From: Panulirus ornatus
Lineage: Eukaryota > Arthropoda > Malacostraca > Decapoda > Palinuridae
Direction of reading: 5' to 3'
Assembly: GCF_036320965.1 (NCBI RefSeq)
Contig: NC_092235.1
Coordinates: 10,471,539 to 10,535,538 of the forward strand
Length of the DNA: 64,000 nucleotides
Under the pieces are notes generated by a model. The model had not been told where the DNA came from. It was given only the letters and a program-made list of their open reading frames with translations, and searched no databases. The position numbers were made by a program, and so were the translations under genes. This document shows positions 34,552 to 48,300 of the stretch, piece by piece. Every line of letters starts with the position of its first letter. The first letter of the stretch is position 1.

Positions 34552-36097
34552 GAAAAGCAAATGGATTTTTATGTAGCATTTATGGATCTGGAGAAGGCAT
34601 ATGACAGAGTTGATAGAGATGCTCTGTGGAAGGTTTTAAGAATATATTGTGTGGGAGGCAAGTTGTTAGCAGTATAAAGTTTTTATCGATGATGTAAGGT
34701 ATGTGTACGTGTAGGAGGAGAGGAAAGTGATTGGTTCTCAGTAAATGTAGGTTTGCGGCAGGGGTGTGTGATGTCTTTATGGTTGTTTAATTTGTTTATG
34801 GATGGGGTTGTTAGGGAGGTGAATGCAAGAGTTTTGGAAAGGGGAAGTATGAAGTCTGTTGGGGATAAGAGAGCTTGGGAAGTGAGTCAGTTGTTGTTCG
34901 CTGATGATACAGCGCTGGTGGCTGATTCATGTGAGAAACTGCAGAAGCTGGTGACTGAGTTTGGTAAAGTGTGTGAGAGAAGAAAGTTAAGAGTAAATGT
35001 GAATAAGAGCAAGGTTATTAGGTACAGTAGGGTTGAGGGTCAAGTGAATTGGGAGGTAAGTTTGAATGGAGAAAAATTGGAGGAAGTAAAGTGTTTTAGA
35101 CATCTGGGAGTGGATCTGGCAGCGGATGGAACCATGGAAGCGGAAGTGAATCATAGGGTGATGGAGGGGGCGAAAATCCTGGGAACCTTGAAGAATGTCG
35201 AATTCGAGAACATTATCTCGGAAAGCAAAAATGGGTATGTTTGAAGGAATAGTGGTTCCAACAATGTTGTATGGTTGCGAGGCGGGGGCTATGGATAGAG
35301 TTGTGCGCAGGAGGGTGGATGTGCTGGAAATGAGATGTTTGAGGAAAATATGTGGTGTGAGGTGGTTTGATCGAGCAAGTAATGTAAGGGTAAGAGAGAT
35401 GTGTGGAAATAAAAAGAGCGTGGTTGAGAGAGCAGAAGAGGGTGTTTTGAAATGGTTTGGGCACATGGAGAGAATGAGTGAGGAAAGATTGACCAAGAGG
35501 ATATATGTGTCGGAGGTGGAGGGAACGAGGAGAAATGGGAGACCAAATTGGAGGTGGAAAGATGGAGTGAAAAAGATTTTGAGAGATCGGGGCCTGAACA
35601 TGCAGGAGAGTGAAAGGTGGGCAAGGAATAGAGTGAATTGGATCGATGTGGTATACCGAGGTCGACGTGCTGTCAATGGATTGAACCAGGGCATGTGAAG
35701 CGTCTGGGGTAAACCATGGAAAGTTCTGTGGGGCCTTGATGTGGAAAGGGACCTGTGGTTTCGGGCATTATTACATGACAGCTAGAGACTGAGTGTGAAC
35801 GAATGGGGCCTTTGTTGTCTTTTCCTAGCGCTACCTCGCACAGAGAGAGGGGGGAGCGGGATGTTATTCCATGTGTGGCGAGGTGGCGATGGGAATGAAT
35901 AAAGGCAGTGTGAATTGTGTGCATGTGTATATAGGTATGTGTCTGTGTGTGTATATATATGTGTACATCGAAATGTATGGGTATGTATATTTGCGTGTGT
36001 GGACGTGTATGTACATACATGTGTATGGGGGTGGGTTGGGCCATTTCTTTCGTCTGTTTCCTTGCGCTACCTCGCAAACGCAGGAGACAGCGACAAA

Positions 36098-36103
<6 letters not shown>
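34552..36103 (+). mobile_element. RTE-type retrotransposon fragment with long 3' UTR
   Basis: Starts in the RT domain at KQMDFYVAFMDLEKAYDRVD and continues through GLRQGCVMSLWLFN, LLFADDTALVADS and the C-terminus (stop at 35696-35698). Frame breaks occur near 34665-34690 and 35195. The 3' UTR is longer than in other copies: it carries about 230 extra bases with ACATGACAGCTAGAGACTGA and an extra CTACCTCGC hairpin-like block before the usual GGGTTGGGCCATTTCTTTCG and GCGCTACCTCGC tail, then (TA)n. Confidence 0.82.

Positions 36104-37061
<958 letters not shown>

Positions 37062-37151
<90 letters not shown>
37062..37151. repeat. (AT)n microsatellite
   Basis: AT tract linking the tail of the short element to the 5' end of the RTE copy at 37152. 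Confidence 0.95.
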
Positions 37152-37155
<4 letters not shown>

Positions 37156-39001
37156 TATTTTTTGTATTTCTAACTTTCTAAAATGGGAAACAGAAGAAGG
37201 AGTCACGTGGGGAGTGCTCATCTTCCTCGAAGGCTCAGACTGGGGTGTCTAAATATGTGTGGATGTAACTAAGATGTCAAAAAAGGAGAGATAGGTAGTA
37301 TGTTTGAGGAAAGGAACCTGGATGTTTTGGCTCTGAGTGAAACGAAGCTCAAGGGTAAAGGGGAAGAGTGGTTTGGGAATGTCTTGGGAGTAAAGTCAGG
37401 GGTTAGTGAGAGGACAAGAGCAAGGGAAGGAGTAGCAATACTCCTGAAACAGGAGTTGTGGGAGTATGTGATAGAATGTAAGAAAGTAAATTCTCGAGTA
37501 ATATGGGTAAAACTGAAAGTTGATGGAGAGAGATGGGTGATTATTGGTGCATATGCACCTGGGCATGAGAAGAAAGATCATGAGAGGCAAGTGTTTTGGG
37601 AGCATCTGAATGAGTGTGTTAGTGGTTTTGATGCACGAGACCGGGTTATAGTGATGGGTGATTTGAATTCAAAGGTGAGTAATGTGGCAGTTGAGGGAAT
37701 AATTGGTATACATGGGGTGTTCAGTGTTGTAAATGGAAATGGTGAAGAGCTTGTAGATTTATGTGCTGAAAAAGGACTGGTGGTTGGGAATATCTGGTTT
37801 AAAAAGCGAGATATACATAAGATACGTATGTAAGGAGGAGAGATGGCCAGAGAGCGTTATTGTATTACGTGTTAATTGACAGGCGTGCGAAAGAGAGACT
37901 TTTGGATGTTAATGTGGTGAGAGGTGCAACTGGAGGGATGTCTGATCATTATCTTGTGGAGGCTAAGGTGAAGATTTGAGTGGGTTTTCAGAAGAGAAGA
38001 GTGAATGTTGGGGTGAAGAGGGTGATGAAAGTAAATGAGTTTGGGAAGGAGACTTGTGTGAGGAAGTACCAGGAGAGACTGAGTACAGAATGGAAAAAGG
38101 TGAGAACAATGGAAGTAAGGGGAGTTGGGGAGGAATGGGATGTATTTAGGGAATCAGTGATGGATTGCGCAAAAGATGCTTGTGGCATGAGAAGAGTGGG
38201 AGGTGGGTTGATTAGAAAGGGTAGTGAGTGGTGGGATGAAGAAGTAAGATTATTAGTGAAAGAGAAGAGAGAGGCACTTGGACGATTTTTGCAGGGAAAA
38301 AATGCAATTGAGTGGGAGATGTATAAAAGAAAGAGACAGGAGGTCAAGAGAAAGGTGCAAGAGATGAAAAAGAGGGCAAATGAGAGTTGGGTTGAGAGTG
38401 TATCATTAAATTTTAGGGAGAATAAAAAGATGTCCTGGAAGGAGGTAAATAAAGTGCGTAAGACAAGGGAGGAAATGGGAACTTCAGTGAATGGCGCAAA
38501 TGGGGAGGTGATAACAAAGAGTGGTGATGTGAAAAGGAGATGGAGTGAGTATTTTGAAGGTTTGTTGAATGTGTTTGATGATAGAGTTGCAGATATAGGA
38601 TGTTTTGGTCGAGGTGGTGTGCAAAGTGAGAGGGTTAGGGAAAATGATTTGGTAAACAGAGAAGAGGTAGTAAAAGCTTTGCTGAAGATGAAAGCCGGCA
38701 AGACAACAGGTTTGGATGGTATTGCAGTGGAATTTATTAAAAAAGGGGGTGACTGTATTGTTGACTGGTTGGGCAAGGAATAGAGTGAATTGGAGCGATG
38801 TGGTATACCGGGGTTGACGTGCTGTCAGTGGATTGAATCAGGGTATGTGAAACGTCTGGGGTAAACCATGGAAAGCTGTGTAGGTATGTATATTTGCGCG
38901 TGTGGACGTGTATGTATATAAATGTGTATGGGAGTGGGTTGGGCCATTTCGTTCGTCTTTTTCCTTGCGCTACTTCGCAAACGCGAGAGACAGCGAGAAA
39001 G

Positions 39002-39004
<3 letters not shown>
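37152..39004 (+). mobile_element. RTE-type retrotransposon, internally deleted
   Basis: The 5' UTR is mostly gone. ATG at 37183 opens MGNRRRSHVGSAHLPRRLR, but TAA replaces Gln30 (CGCNQ). The endonuclease follows from 37300: [25 protein letters not shown] one-base loss near 37823 shifts the frame, and TGA at 37977-37979 ends the [12 protein letters not shown] stretch. The linker and start of RT are open from 37980 to GLDGIAVEFIKKGGDCIVDW. At about 38772 the sequence jumps from the RT start to the extreme C-terminus ([14 protein letters not shown]), deleting roughly 1.2 kb including FADD. The normal short 3' UTR and tail follow. Not functional. Confidence 0.85.

Positions 39005-39064
<60 letters not shown>
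39005..39064. repeat. (AT)n microsatellite
   Basis: Tail of the RTE copy to its left. Confidence 0.95.
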
Positions 39065-39233
<169 letters not shown>

Positions 39234-39235
39234 AC

Positions 39236-39380
39236 CTCTCACTCTCGGGCAGGGGAAACCCATCCAGGGTCCAGATGAACTGAGGAGGCGGGTTGCCCGT
39301 GGCCACACACTTGAGGCTGACGGAAGGTCCTGGCTGCAACGTCTGCTCCTGAAACTTGTAGTGCAGCTCCGGCGAGGAAT
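39236..39380 (-). CDS. Dscam: Dscam exon, N-terminal half of an Ig domain (probably Ig5)
   Basis: First of three consecutive exons of a Dscam-type cell-adhesion receptor, a surface protein used in neuronal self-recognition and, in arthropods, linked to immunity. On the minus strand the acceptor is CATCACCACAG and the exon starts with two bases of a split codon; it ends AG before a GTGAGG donor. The 145 bp encode 47 whole codons running from SSPELHYKF through [14 protein letters not shown] to [12 protein letters not shown]. The Cys of LKC and the Trp of FIWTLDG are the B- and C-strand core residues of an Ig fold. The split 3' codon AG+G gives Arg when joined to the exon at 33266, restoring PLPESERFLVGQYVTV, a junction I recognise from Dscam. 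I assign Ig5 from memory of fly Dscam1. The acceptor lies in the first unit of a minisatellite and the donor runs into (GA)n. Confidence 0.88.
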
Positions 39381-42300
39381 CTGTGGTGATGGTACAGCTT
39401 AGTACCACTGGTAGTACTGGGGTGATGGTGATGGTACAGCTTAGTACCACTGGTAGTACTGGGGTGATGGTGATGGTACAGCTTAGTAATGTGGCTACTG
39501 GTAGTACTGGGGTGATGGTGATGGTGATGGTACAGCTTAATGGTGTGGCTACTGGTAGTACTGGGGTGATGGTGATGGTGATGGTACAGCTTAGTAATGT
39601 GGCTACTGGTAGTACTGGGGTGATGGTGATGGTACAGCTTAGTAATGTGGCTACTGGTAGTACTGGGGTGATGGTGATGGTGATGGTACAGCTTAGTAAT
39701 GTGGCTACTGGTAGGACTGGGGTGATGGTGATGGTGATGGTACAGCTTAGTAATGTGGCTACTGGTAGTACTGGGGTGATGGTGATGGTGATGGTACAGC
39801 TTAGTAATGTGGCTACTGGTAGTACTGGGGTGATGGTGATGGTGATGGTACAGCTTAGTAATGTGGCTACTGGTAGTACTGGGGTGATGGTGATGGTGAT
39901 GGTACAGCTTAATGGTGTGGCTACTGGTAGTACTGGGGTGATGGTGATGGTGATGGTACAGCTTAGTAATGTGGCTACTGGTAGTACTGGGGTGATGGTG
40001 ATGGTGATGGTACAGCTTAGTAATGTGGCTACTGGTAGTACTGGGGTGATGGTGATGGTGATGGTACAGCTTAGTAATGTGGCTACTGGTAGTACTGGGG
40101 TGATGGTGATGGTGATGGTACAGCTTAGTAATGTGGCTACTGGTAGTACTGGGGTGATGGTGATGGTGATGGTACAGCTTAGTACCACTGGTAGTACTGG
40201 GGTGATGGTGATGGTGATGGTACAGCTTAGTAATGTGGCTACTGTTAGAACTGGGGTGATGGTGATGGTGATGGTACAGCTTAGTAATGTGGCTACTGGT
40301 AGTACTGGGGTGATGGTGATGGTGATGGTACAGCTTAGTAATGTGGCTACTGGTAGTACTGGGGTGATGGTGATGGTGATGGTACAGCTTAGTAATGTGG
40401 CTACTGGTAGTACTGGGGTGATGGTGATGGTGATGGTACAGCTTAGTAATGTGGCTACTGGTAGTACTGGGGTGATGGTGATGGTGATGGTACAGCTTAG
40501 TAATGTGGCTACTGGTAGTACTGGGGTGATGGTGATGGTACAGCTTAGTAATGTGGCTACTGGTAGTACTGGGGTGATGGTGATGGTGATGGTACAGCTT
40601 AGTAATCTGGCTACTGGTAGTACTGGGGTGATGGTGATGGTGATGGTACAGCTTAGTAATGTGGCTACTGGTGGTACTGGGGTGATGGTGATGGTGATGG
40701 TACAGCTTAGTAATGTGGCTACTGGTAGTACTGGGGTGATGGTGATGGTGATGGTACAGCTTAGTACCACTGGTAGGACTGGGGTGATGGTGATGGTGAT
40801 GGTACAGCTTAGTAATGTGGCTACTGGTAGTACTGGGGTGATGGTGATGGTGATGGTACAGCTTAATGGTGTGGCTACTGGTAGTACTGGGGTGATGGTG
40901 ATGGTGATGGTACAGCTTAGTAATGTGGCTACTGGTAGTACTGGGGTGATGGTGATGGTGATGGTACAGCTTAATGGTGTGGCTACTGGTAGTACTGGGG
41001 TGATGGTGATGGTGATGGTACAGCTTAGTAATGTGGCTATTGGTAGTACTGGGGTTATGGTGATGGTGATGGTACAGCTTAATGGTGTGGCTACTGGTAG
41101 TACTGGGGTGATGGTGATGGTGATGGTACAGCTTACTGGTGTGGGTACTGGTAGTACTGGGGTGATGGTGATGGTGATGGTACAGCTTAATGGTGTGGCT
41201 ACTGGTAGTACTGGGGTGATGGTGATGTGATGGTACAGCTTAATGGTGTGGCTACTGATAGTATTGGGGTGATGGTGATGGTACAGCTTAATGGTGTGGC
41301 TATTGGTAGTACTGGGGTGGTAGGTGATGGTGATGGTACAGCTTAGTGGTGTGGCTACTGGTAGTACTGGGGTGATGGTGATGATGATGGTACAGCTTAG
41401 TAATGTGGCTACTGGTAGTACTGGGGTGGTAGGTGATGGTGATGGTACAGCTTAGTGGTGTCGCTACTGGTAGTACTGGGGTGGTAGGTGATGGTGATGG
41501 TACAGCTTAGTGGTGTCGCTACTGGTAGTACTGGGGTGGTAAGTGATGGTGATGGTACAGCTTGGTGGTGTGGCTACTGGTAGTACTGGCGTGGTAGGCG
41601 AAGGTGATAGTACAGCTTAGTGGTGTGGCTACTGGTAGTACTGGGGTGGTAGGTGATGGTGATGGTACAGCTTAGTGGTGTCGCTACTGGTAGTACTGGG
41701 GTGGTAGGTGATGGTGATGGTACAGCTTAGTGGTGTCGCTACTGGTAGTACTGGGGTGGTAGGTGATGGTGATGGTACAGCTTAGTGGTGTCGCTACTGG
41801 TAGTACTGGGGTGGTAAGTGATGGTGATGGTACAGCTTAGTGGTGTCGCTACTGGTAGGCGAAGGTGATAGTACAGCTTAGTGGTGTGGCTACTGGTAGT
41901 ACTGGGGTGGTAGGTGATGGTGATGGTACAGCTTAATAATGTGGCTACAGGTAGTACTGGGGTGGTAGGTGATGGTCATGGTACAGCTTAGTGGTATGGC
42001 TACTGGTAGTACTGGGGTGGTAGTTGATGGTGATGATACTGCTTAGTGGTGTGGCTACTGGTAGTACTGGGGTGATGGTGATAGTGATGGTACAGCTTAG
42101 TGGTGTGCTTACTGGTAGTACTGAGGTAGTAGGTTACGGTAATGATACAGCTTAGTGGTATGGCTACTGGTAGTACTGGGGTGGTAGGTGATGGTGATGG
42201 TAAAGCTTAGTGGTGTGGATACTGGTAGTACTGAGGTGGTAGATGATGGTGATGGTACAGCTTAAGGGTGTGGCTACTAGTAGTACTGGGGTAGTAGGTG

Positions 42301-45300
42301 GTGGAGATGATAGAGCTTACTGGTGTGGGTACTGGTCGTACTGGGGTAGTTGGTGATGGTGATAGTACAGCTTACTGGTGTGGGTACATGTAGCACTGGG
42401 GTAGTTGGTGATGGTGATGGTACAGCTTACTGGTGTGGCTACTGGTAGTACTGTGGTGGTAGGTGATGGTGATGGTACAGCTTAGTGGTGTGGCTACTGG
42501 TAGTACTGGGGTGGTAGGTGATGGTGATGGTACAGATTAGTGGTCTTGCTACTGGTAGTACTTGAGTGGTAGAGATGGTGATGGTACAGCTTAGTGGTGT
42601 GGCTACTCGTAGTACTGGGGTGATGGTGATGGTACAGCTTAGTGGTGTGGCTACTGGTAGTACTGGGGTGATGGTGATGGCACAGCTTATTGGTGTGGCT
42701 ACTGGTAGTACTGGGGTGATGGTGATAGAACAGCTTAGTGGCGTGACTACTGGTAGCACTGGGGTGATGGTGATGGTACAGCTTAGTGGTGTGGCTACTG
42801 GTAGTACTGGGGTGATGGTGATGGTACAGCTTAGTGGTGTGGCTACTGGTAGTACTGTGGTGGTAGGTGATGGTGATGGTACAGCTTAGTGGTGTGGCTC
42901 CTGTTAGTACTGGGGTGGTTGGTGATGGTGATGGTAGAGCTTAGTGGTGTGGGTGCTAGTAGTACTGGGGTGATGGTGATGGTGATATTAGAGCTTAATG
43001 GTGTGTCTACTGGTAGTACTGGGGTGATGGTGATGGTACAGCTTAGTGGTGTGGCTACTGGTTGTACTGGGGTGATGATGATGGTACAGCTTACTGATGT
43101 GGGTACTGGCAGTACTATAGTGGTAGGTAATGGTGATGGTACAGCTTATTGGTTTGGCTACAGGTAGTACTGGGGTAGTAGGTGATGGTGATGGTACAGC
43201 TTACTGGTGTGGGTACTTATAGTACTTGGTTGATGGTGATTGTGATGGTACAGCTTAGTGGTGTGGCTACTGGTGGTACTGGGGTGATGGTGATTGTGAT
43301 GGTAGAGCTTAGTGGTATGGCTACTGGTAGTACTGAGGTGGTAGGTGATGGTAATGGTACAGCTTAGTGGTGTGGCATCTGGTAGTACTTGCGGTGATGG
43401 TGATGGTGATGGTACAGCTTACTGGTGTGGGTACTGGTAGTATTGGGGTGGTAGGTGATGGTGATGCTAGAGCTTTGTGGTATGGCTACTGGTAGTACTG
43501 TGGTCGTAGGTGATGGTGATGGTACAGCTTAGTGGTATGGTTACTGGTAGTACTGGGGTGATGGTGATAGTATAGCTTGCTGGTGTGGGTACTTGTAGTA
43601 CTGGGGTGAGGGTGATGGTGATGGTACAGCTTAGTGGTGTGGCTACTGTTAGTACTGAGGTGATGATGATGGTACAGGTTACTGATGTGGGTGCTGGTAG
43701 TACTGGGATGGTAGGTGATGGTGATGGTACAGCTTAGTAGTGCGGGTACTGGTAGTACTGGGGTGGTAGGTGATGGTGATGGTACAGCTAGTGGTATGGC
43801 TACTGGTAGTGCTGGGGTGGTAGGTGATGGTGATGGTACAGCTTAGTGGTGTGGGTACTGGTAGTACTGAGGTGGTAGGTGATGGTGATGATACAGCTTG
43901 GTAGTGTGGCTACTGGTAGTACTGGGGTGATGGTGATGGTACAGCTTAGTGGTGTCGCTACTGGTAGTACTGGGGTGGTAGGTGATGGTGTTGGTACAGC
44001 TTAGTGGTGTGGCTACTGGTAGTACTGGGGTGGTAGGTGATGGTGATGGTACAGCTTACCGGTGTGGGTGCAGGTAGTACTAGGGTGATGGTGATGGTGA
44101 TGTCACAGCTTAGTGGTATGGCTATTGGTAGTACTGGGGTGGTAGGTGATGGTGATGGTACAGCTTAGTGGTGTGGCTACTGGTAGTACTGGGGTGATGA
44201 TGATGGTACAGCTTAGTGATGTGGGTAATGGTAGCACTGTGGTGGTAGGTGATGGTGATGGATACAGGTTAGTGGTGTGGCTACAGGTAGTACTGCGTTA
44301 GTAGGTGATGGTGATGATACAGCTTACCGGTGTGGGTATTGGTAGTACTGGGGTGATGGTGATTGTGTTGGTACAGCTTAGTGGTGTGGCTACTAGTAGT
44401 ACTGGGGTGATGGTGTTTGTGAATGTACAGCTTAGTGGTATGGCTACTGGTAGTAGTGGGGTGGTAGGTGATGGTAATGGTACAGCTTAGTGGTGTAGCT
44501 TCTGGTAGTACTGGGGTGATGGTGATGGTACATCTTACTGGTGTGGGTAATGATAGTATTGGGGTGGAAGGTGATGGTGATGGTAGAGCTTAGTGGTATG
44601 GCTACTGGTAGTACTGGGGTCGTAGGTGATGGTGATGGTACAGCTTAGTGGTGTGGGTACTGGTAGTACTGGGGTGATGGTGATAATATAGCTTACTGGT
44701 GTGGGTACTGGTAGTACTGGGGTTATGATGATGGTGATGGTACAGCTTAGTGGTGTGGCTACTGTTAGTACTGAGGTGATGATGGTGATGATATAGCTTT
44801 CTAGTGTGGGTACTGGTAGTACTGGGGTGGTAGGCGATAGTGATGGTACAGCTTAGTAGTGCGGGTACTGGTAGTACTGGGGTGGTAGGTGACGTGATTA
44901 TATAGCTCAGTGGTATGGCTACTGGTAGTGTTGGGGTGGTAGGTGATGGTGATGGTACAGCTTAGTGGTATGGCTATTGGTAGTACTGGGGTGGTAGGTG
45001 ATGGTGATGGTACAGCTTAGTGGTGTGGGTACTGGTAGTACTGACGTGGTAGGTGATGGTGATGGTACAGGTTGGTAGTGTGGCTACTGGTAGTACTGGA
45101 GTGATGGTGATGGTACAGCTTATGGGTGTGGCTACTGGTAGTACTGGGGTGGTAGGTGATGGTCATGGTACAGCTTAGTGGTGTGGCTACTGGTAGTACT
45201 GAGGTGGTAGGTGATGGTGATGGTACAGCTTAGTGGTGTGGCTACTGGTAGTACTGGGGTGGTAAGTGGTGGTGATGATACAGCTTAGTCGTGTGGCTAT

Positions 45301-48300
45301 TGGTAGTACCTGGGTGGTAAGTGGTGGTCATGGTACAGCTTATGCGTGTGCCTACTGGTAGTACTAGGGTGGTAGGTGATGGTGTTGGTACATCTTAGTG
45401 GTGTGGCTATTGGTAGTACTGGGGTGGTAGATGATGGTGATGGTACAGCTTAGTGTTGTGGGTAATGGTAGCACTAGGATGGTAGGTGGTGGTGATGGTA
45501 CAGTTTAGTGTTTTGGGTACTGGTAGTTCTGCGGTGGTAGGTGGTGGTGATGGTAAGTCTTAGTGGTATGGCTACTGGTAGTACTGCGGTGGAAGGTGAC
45601 GGTGATGGTACAGTTTAGTGGTGTGGGTACTGGTAGTACTGGGGTGATAGTTGATAGTGATGGTACAGCTTAGTGGTTTTGGTACCGGTAGTAAAGGGAT
45701 GGTCTGTGATGGTGATGATTCAGCTTACTGGTGCGGGTACTGGTAGTACTTGTGTGGTAGGTGGTGGTGATTGTACAGCTTATTGGTTTTGGTACTGGTA
45801 GTACTGGGGTGGTAAGTGATGGTGATGGTACAGCTTAATGGTGTGGGAACTGGTAGTTCTGGGGTAGTAGGTGATGGTGATGGTACAGCTTACTGGTGTG
45901 GGTACTTGTAGTACTGGGGCAGTAGGTGATGGTGATGATACAGCTTACTGGTGTGGGTACTGGTAGTACTGGTGTGGTAGGTGATGGTGATGGTATAGCT
46001 TACTAGTGTGGGTACTGGTAGTACTGGGGTAGTAGGTGATGGTGATGGTACAGCTTAGTGGTGTGGCTACTGGTAGTACTAGTGTGGTAGGTGATGGTGA
46101 TGGTACAGCTTAGTGGTCCTGCTACTGGTAGTACTGGGGTGGTAGGTGATGGTGATGGTACAGCTTAGTGGTGTGGCTACTGGTAGTACTGGGGTGATAG
46201 TGATGGTACAGCTTAGTGGTGTGGCTACCGGTAGTACTGGGGTAATGGTGATGGTACAGCTTAGTGGTGTGGCTACTGGTAGTACTGGGGTGATGGTGAT
46301 GGTACAGCTTAGTGGTGTTGCTACTGGTAGTACTGGGGTGATGGTGATGGTCCAGCTTAATGGTGTGGCTACTGGTAGTACTGGGGTGATGGTGATGGTA
46401 CAGCTTAGTGGTGTGGCTACTGGTAGTACTGTGGTGGTAGGTGATGGTGATGGTACAGCTTACTGGTGTGGGTGCTGGTAGTACTGGGGTGATGGTGATG
46501 TTAGAGCTTAGTGGTATGGCTACTGGTAGTACTGGGGTGGCAGGTGATGGTGATGGTACAGCTTAGTGGTGTGGCTACTGGTAGTACTGGGGTGATGATG
46601 ATGGTACAGCTTACTGATGTGGGTACTGGTAGTACTGTGGTGGTAGGTAATGGTGATGGTACAGCTTAGCGGTGTGGCTACAGGTAGTATTGGGGTAGTA
46701 GGTGATGGTGATGGTACAGATTACTTGTGTGGGTCCTGGTAGTACTGGGGTAATGCTGATGGTGATGGTACAGCTTAGTGTTATGGCTACTGGTAGTAGT
46801 GGGGTGGTAGGTGATGGTAATGGTGCAGCTTAGTGGTGTGGCTTCTGGTAGTACTTTGGTGATGGTGATGGTACAGCTTTCTGGTGTGGGTACTGGTAGT
46901 ATTGGGGTGGTAGATGATGGTGATGGTAGAGCTTAGTGGTATCGTTACTGGTAGTACTGTGGTCGTAGGTGATGGTGATGGTACAGCTTAGTGGTATGGT
47001 TACTGGTAGTACTGGGGTGATGGTGATAGTATAGCTTACTGGTGTGGGTACTGGTAGTACTGGGGTGATGGTAATGGTGATGCTAGAGCTTAGTGGTGGG
47101 GCTACTGTTAGTACTGAGGTGATGGTGATGGTATAGCTTTCTAGTGTGGGTACTGGTAGTACTGGGGTGGTAGGTGATAGTGATGGTACAGCTTAGTAGT
47201 GCTGGTACTGGTAGTACTGGGGTGGTAGGTGATGGTGATGGTACAGATAAGTGGTATGGCTACTGGTAGTGCTGGGGTGGTAGTTGATGGTGATGGTACA
47301 GCTTAGTGGTGTGGGTACTGGTAGTACTGAGGTGGTAGGTGATGGTGATGGTACAGCTTGGTAGTGTGGCTACTGGTAGTACTGGGGTGATGGTGATGGT
47401 ACAGCTTAGAGGTGTGGCTACTGGTAGTACTGGGGTGGTAGGTGATGGTGATGGTACAGCTTAGTGGTGTGGCTACTGGTAGTACTGGGGTTGTAGGTGA
47501 TGGTGATGGTACAGCTTACCGGTGTGGGTGCTGGTAGTACTGGGGTGATGGTGATAGTGATGTTACAGCTTAGTGGTATGGCTATTGGTAGTACTGGGGT
47601 GGTAGGTGATGGTGATGGTACAGCTTAGTGGTGTGGCTACTGGTAGTAGTGGGGTGATGATCATGGTACATCTTACTGGTAGTACTGTGGTGGTAGGTGA
47701 TGGTGATGGATACAGGTTAGTGGTGTGGCTACAGGTAGTACTGGGGTAGTAGGTGATGGTGATGGTACAGCTTACTGGTGTGGGTATTGGTAGTACTGGG
47801 GTGATGGTGATGGTTTTGGTACAGCTTAGTGGTGTGGCTACTAGTAGTACTGGGGTGATGGTGATTGTGATGGTACAGCTTAGTGGTATGGCTACTGGTA
47901 GTAGTGGGGTGGTAGGTGATGGTAATGGTACAGCTTAATGGTGTGGCTTCTGGTAGTACTGGGGTTGTTGGTGATGGTGATGGTACAGCTTACCGGTGTG
48001 GGTGCTGGTAGTACTGGGGTGATGGTGATAGTGATGTTACAGCTTAGTGGTATGGCTATTGGTAGTACTGGGGTGGTAGGTGATGGTAATGGTACAGCTT
48101 AGTGGTGTGGCTTCTGGTAGTACTGGGGTGATGGTGATGGTGATGGTACAGCTTACTGGTGTGGGTACTGGTAGTACTGCGGTGGTAGGTGATGGTGATT
48201 GTTGAGCTTAGTGGTATGGTTACTGGTAGTACTGGGGTCGTAGGTGATGGTGATGGTACAGCTTAGTGGTATGGTTACTGGTAGTACTGGGGTGATGGTG

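Noticed and set aside
37300..37833. Host gene of the craniofacial development protein 2 type
   Set aside because: Database entries of that name are usually RTE endonucleases; here the frame is part of a retroelement with RT, tail and many copies.
39381..41230. Plus-strand frame of over 600 codons and a minus-strand frame of over 500
   Set aside because: Both come from the same stop-free minisatellite; the minus frame only becomes meaningful at the exon after the acceptor.
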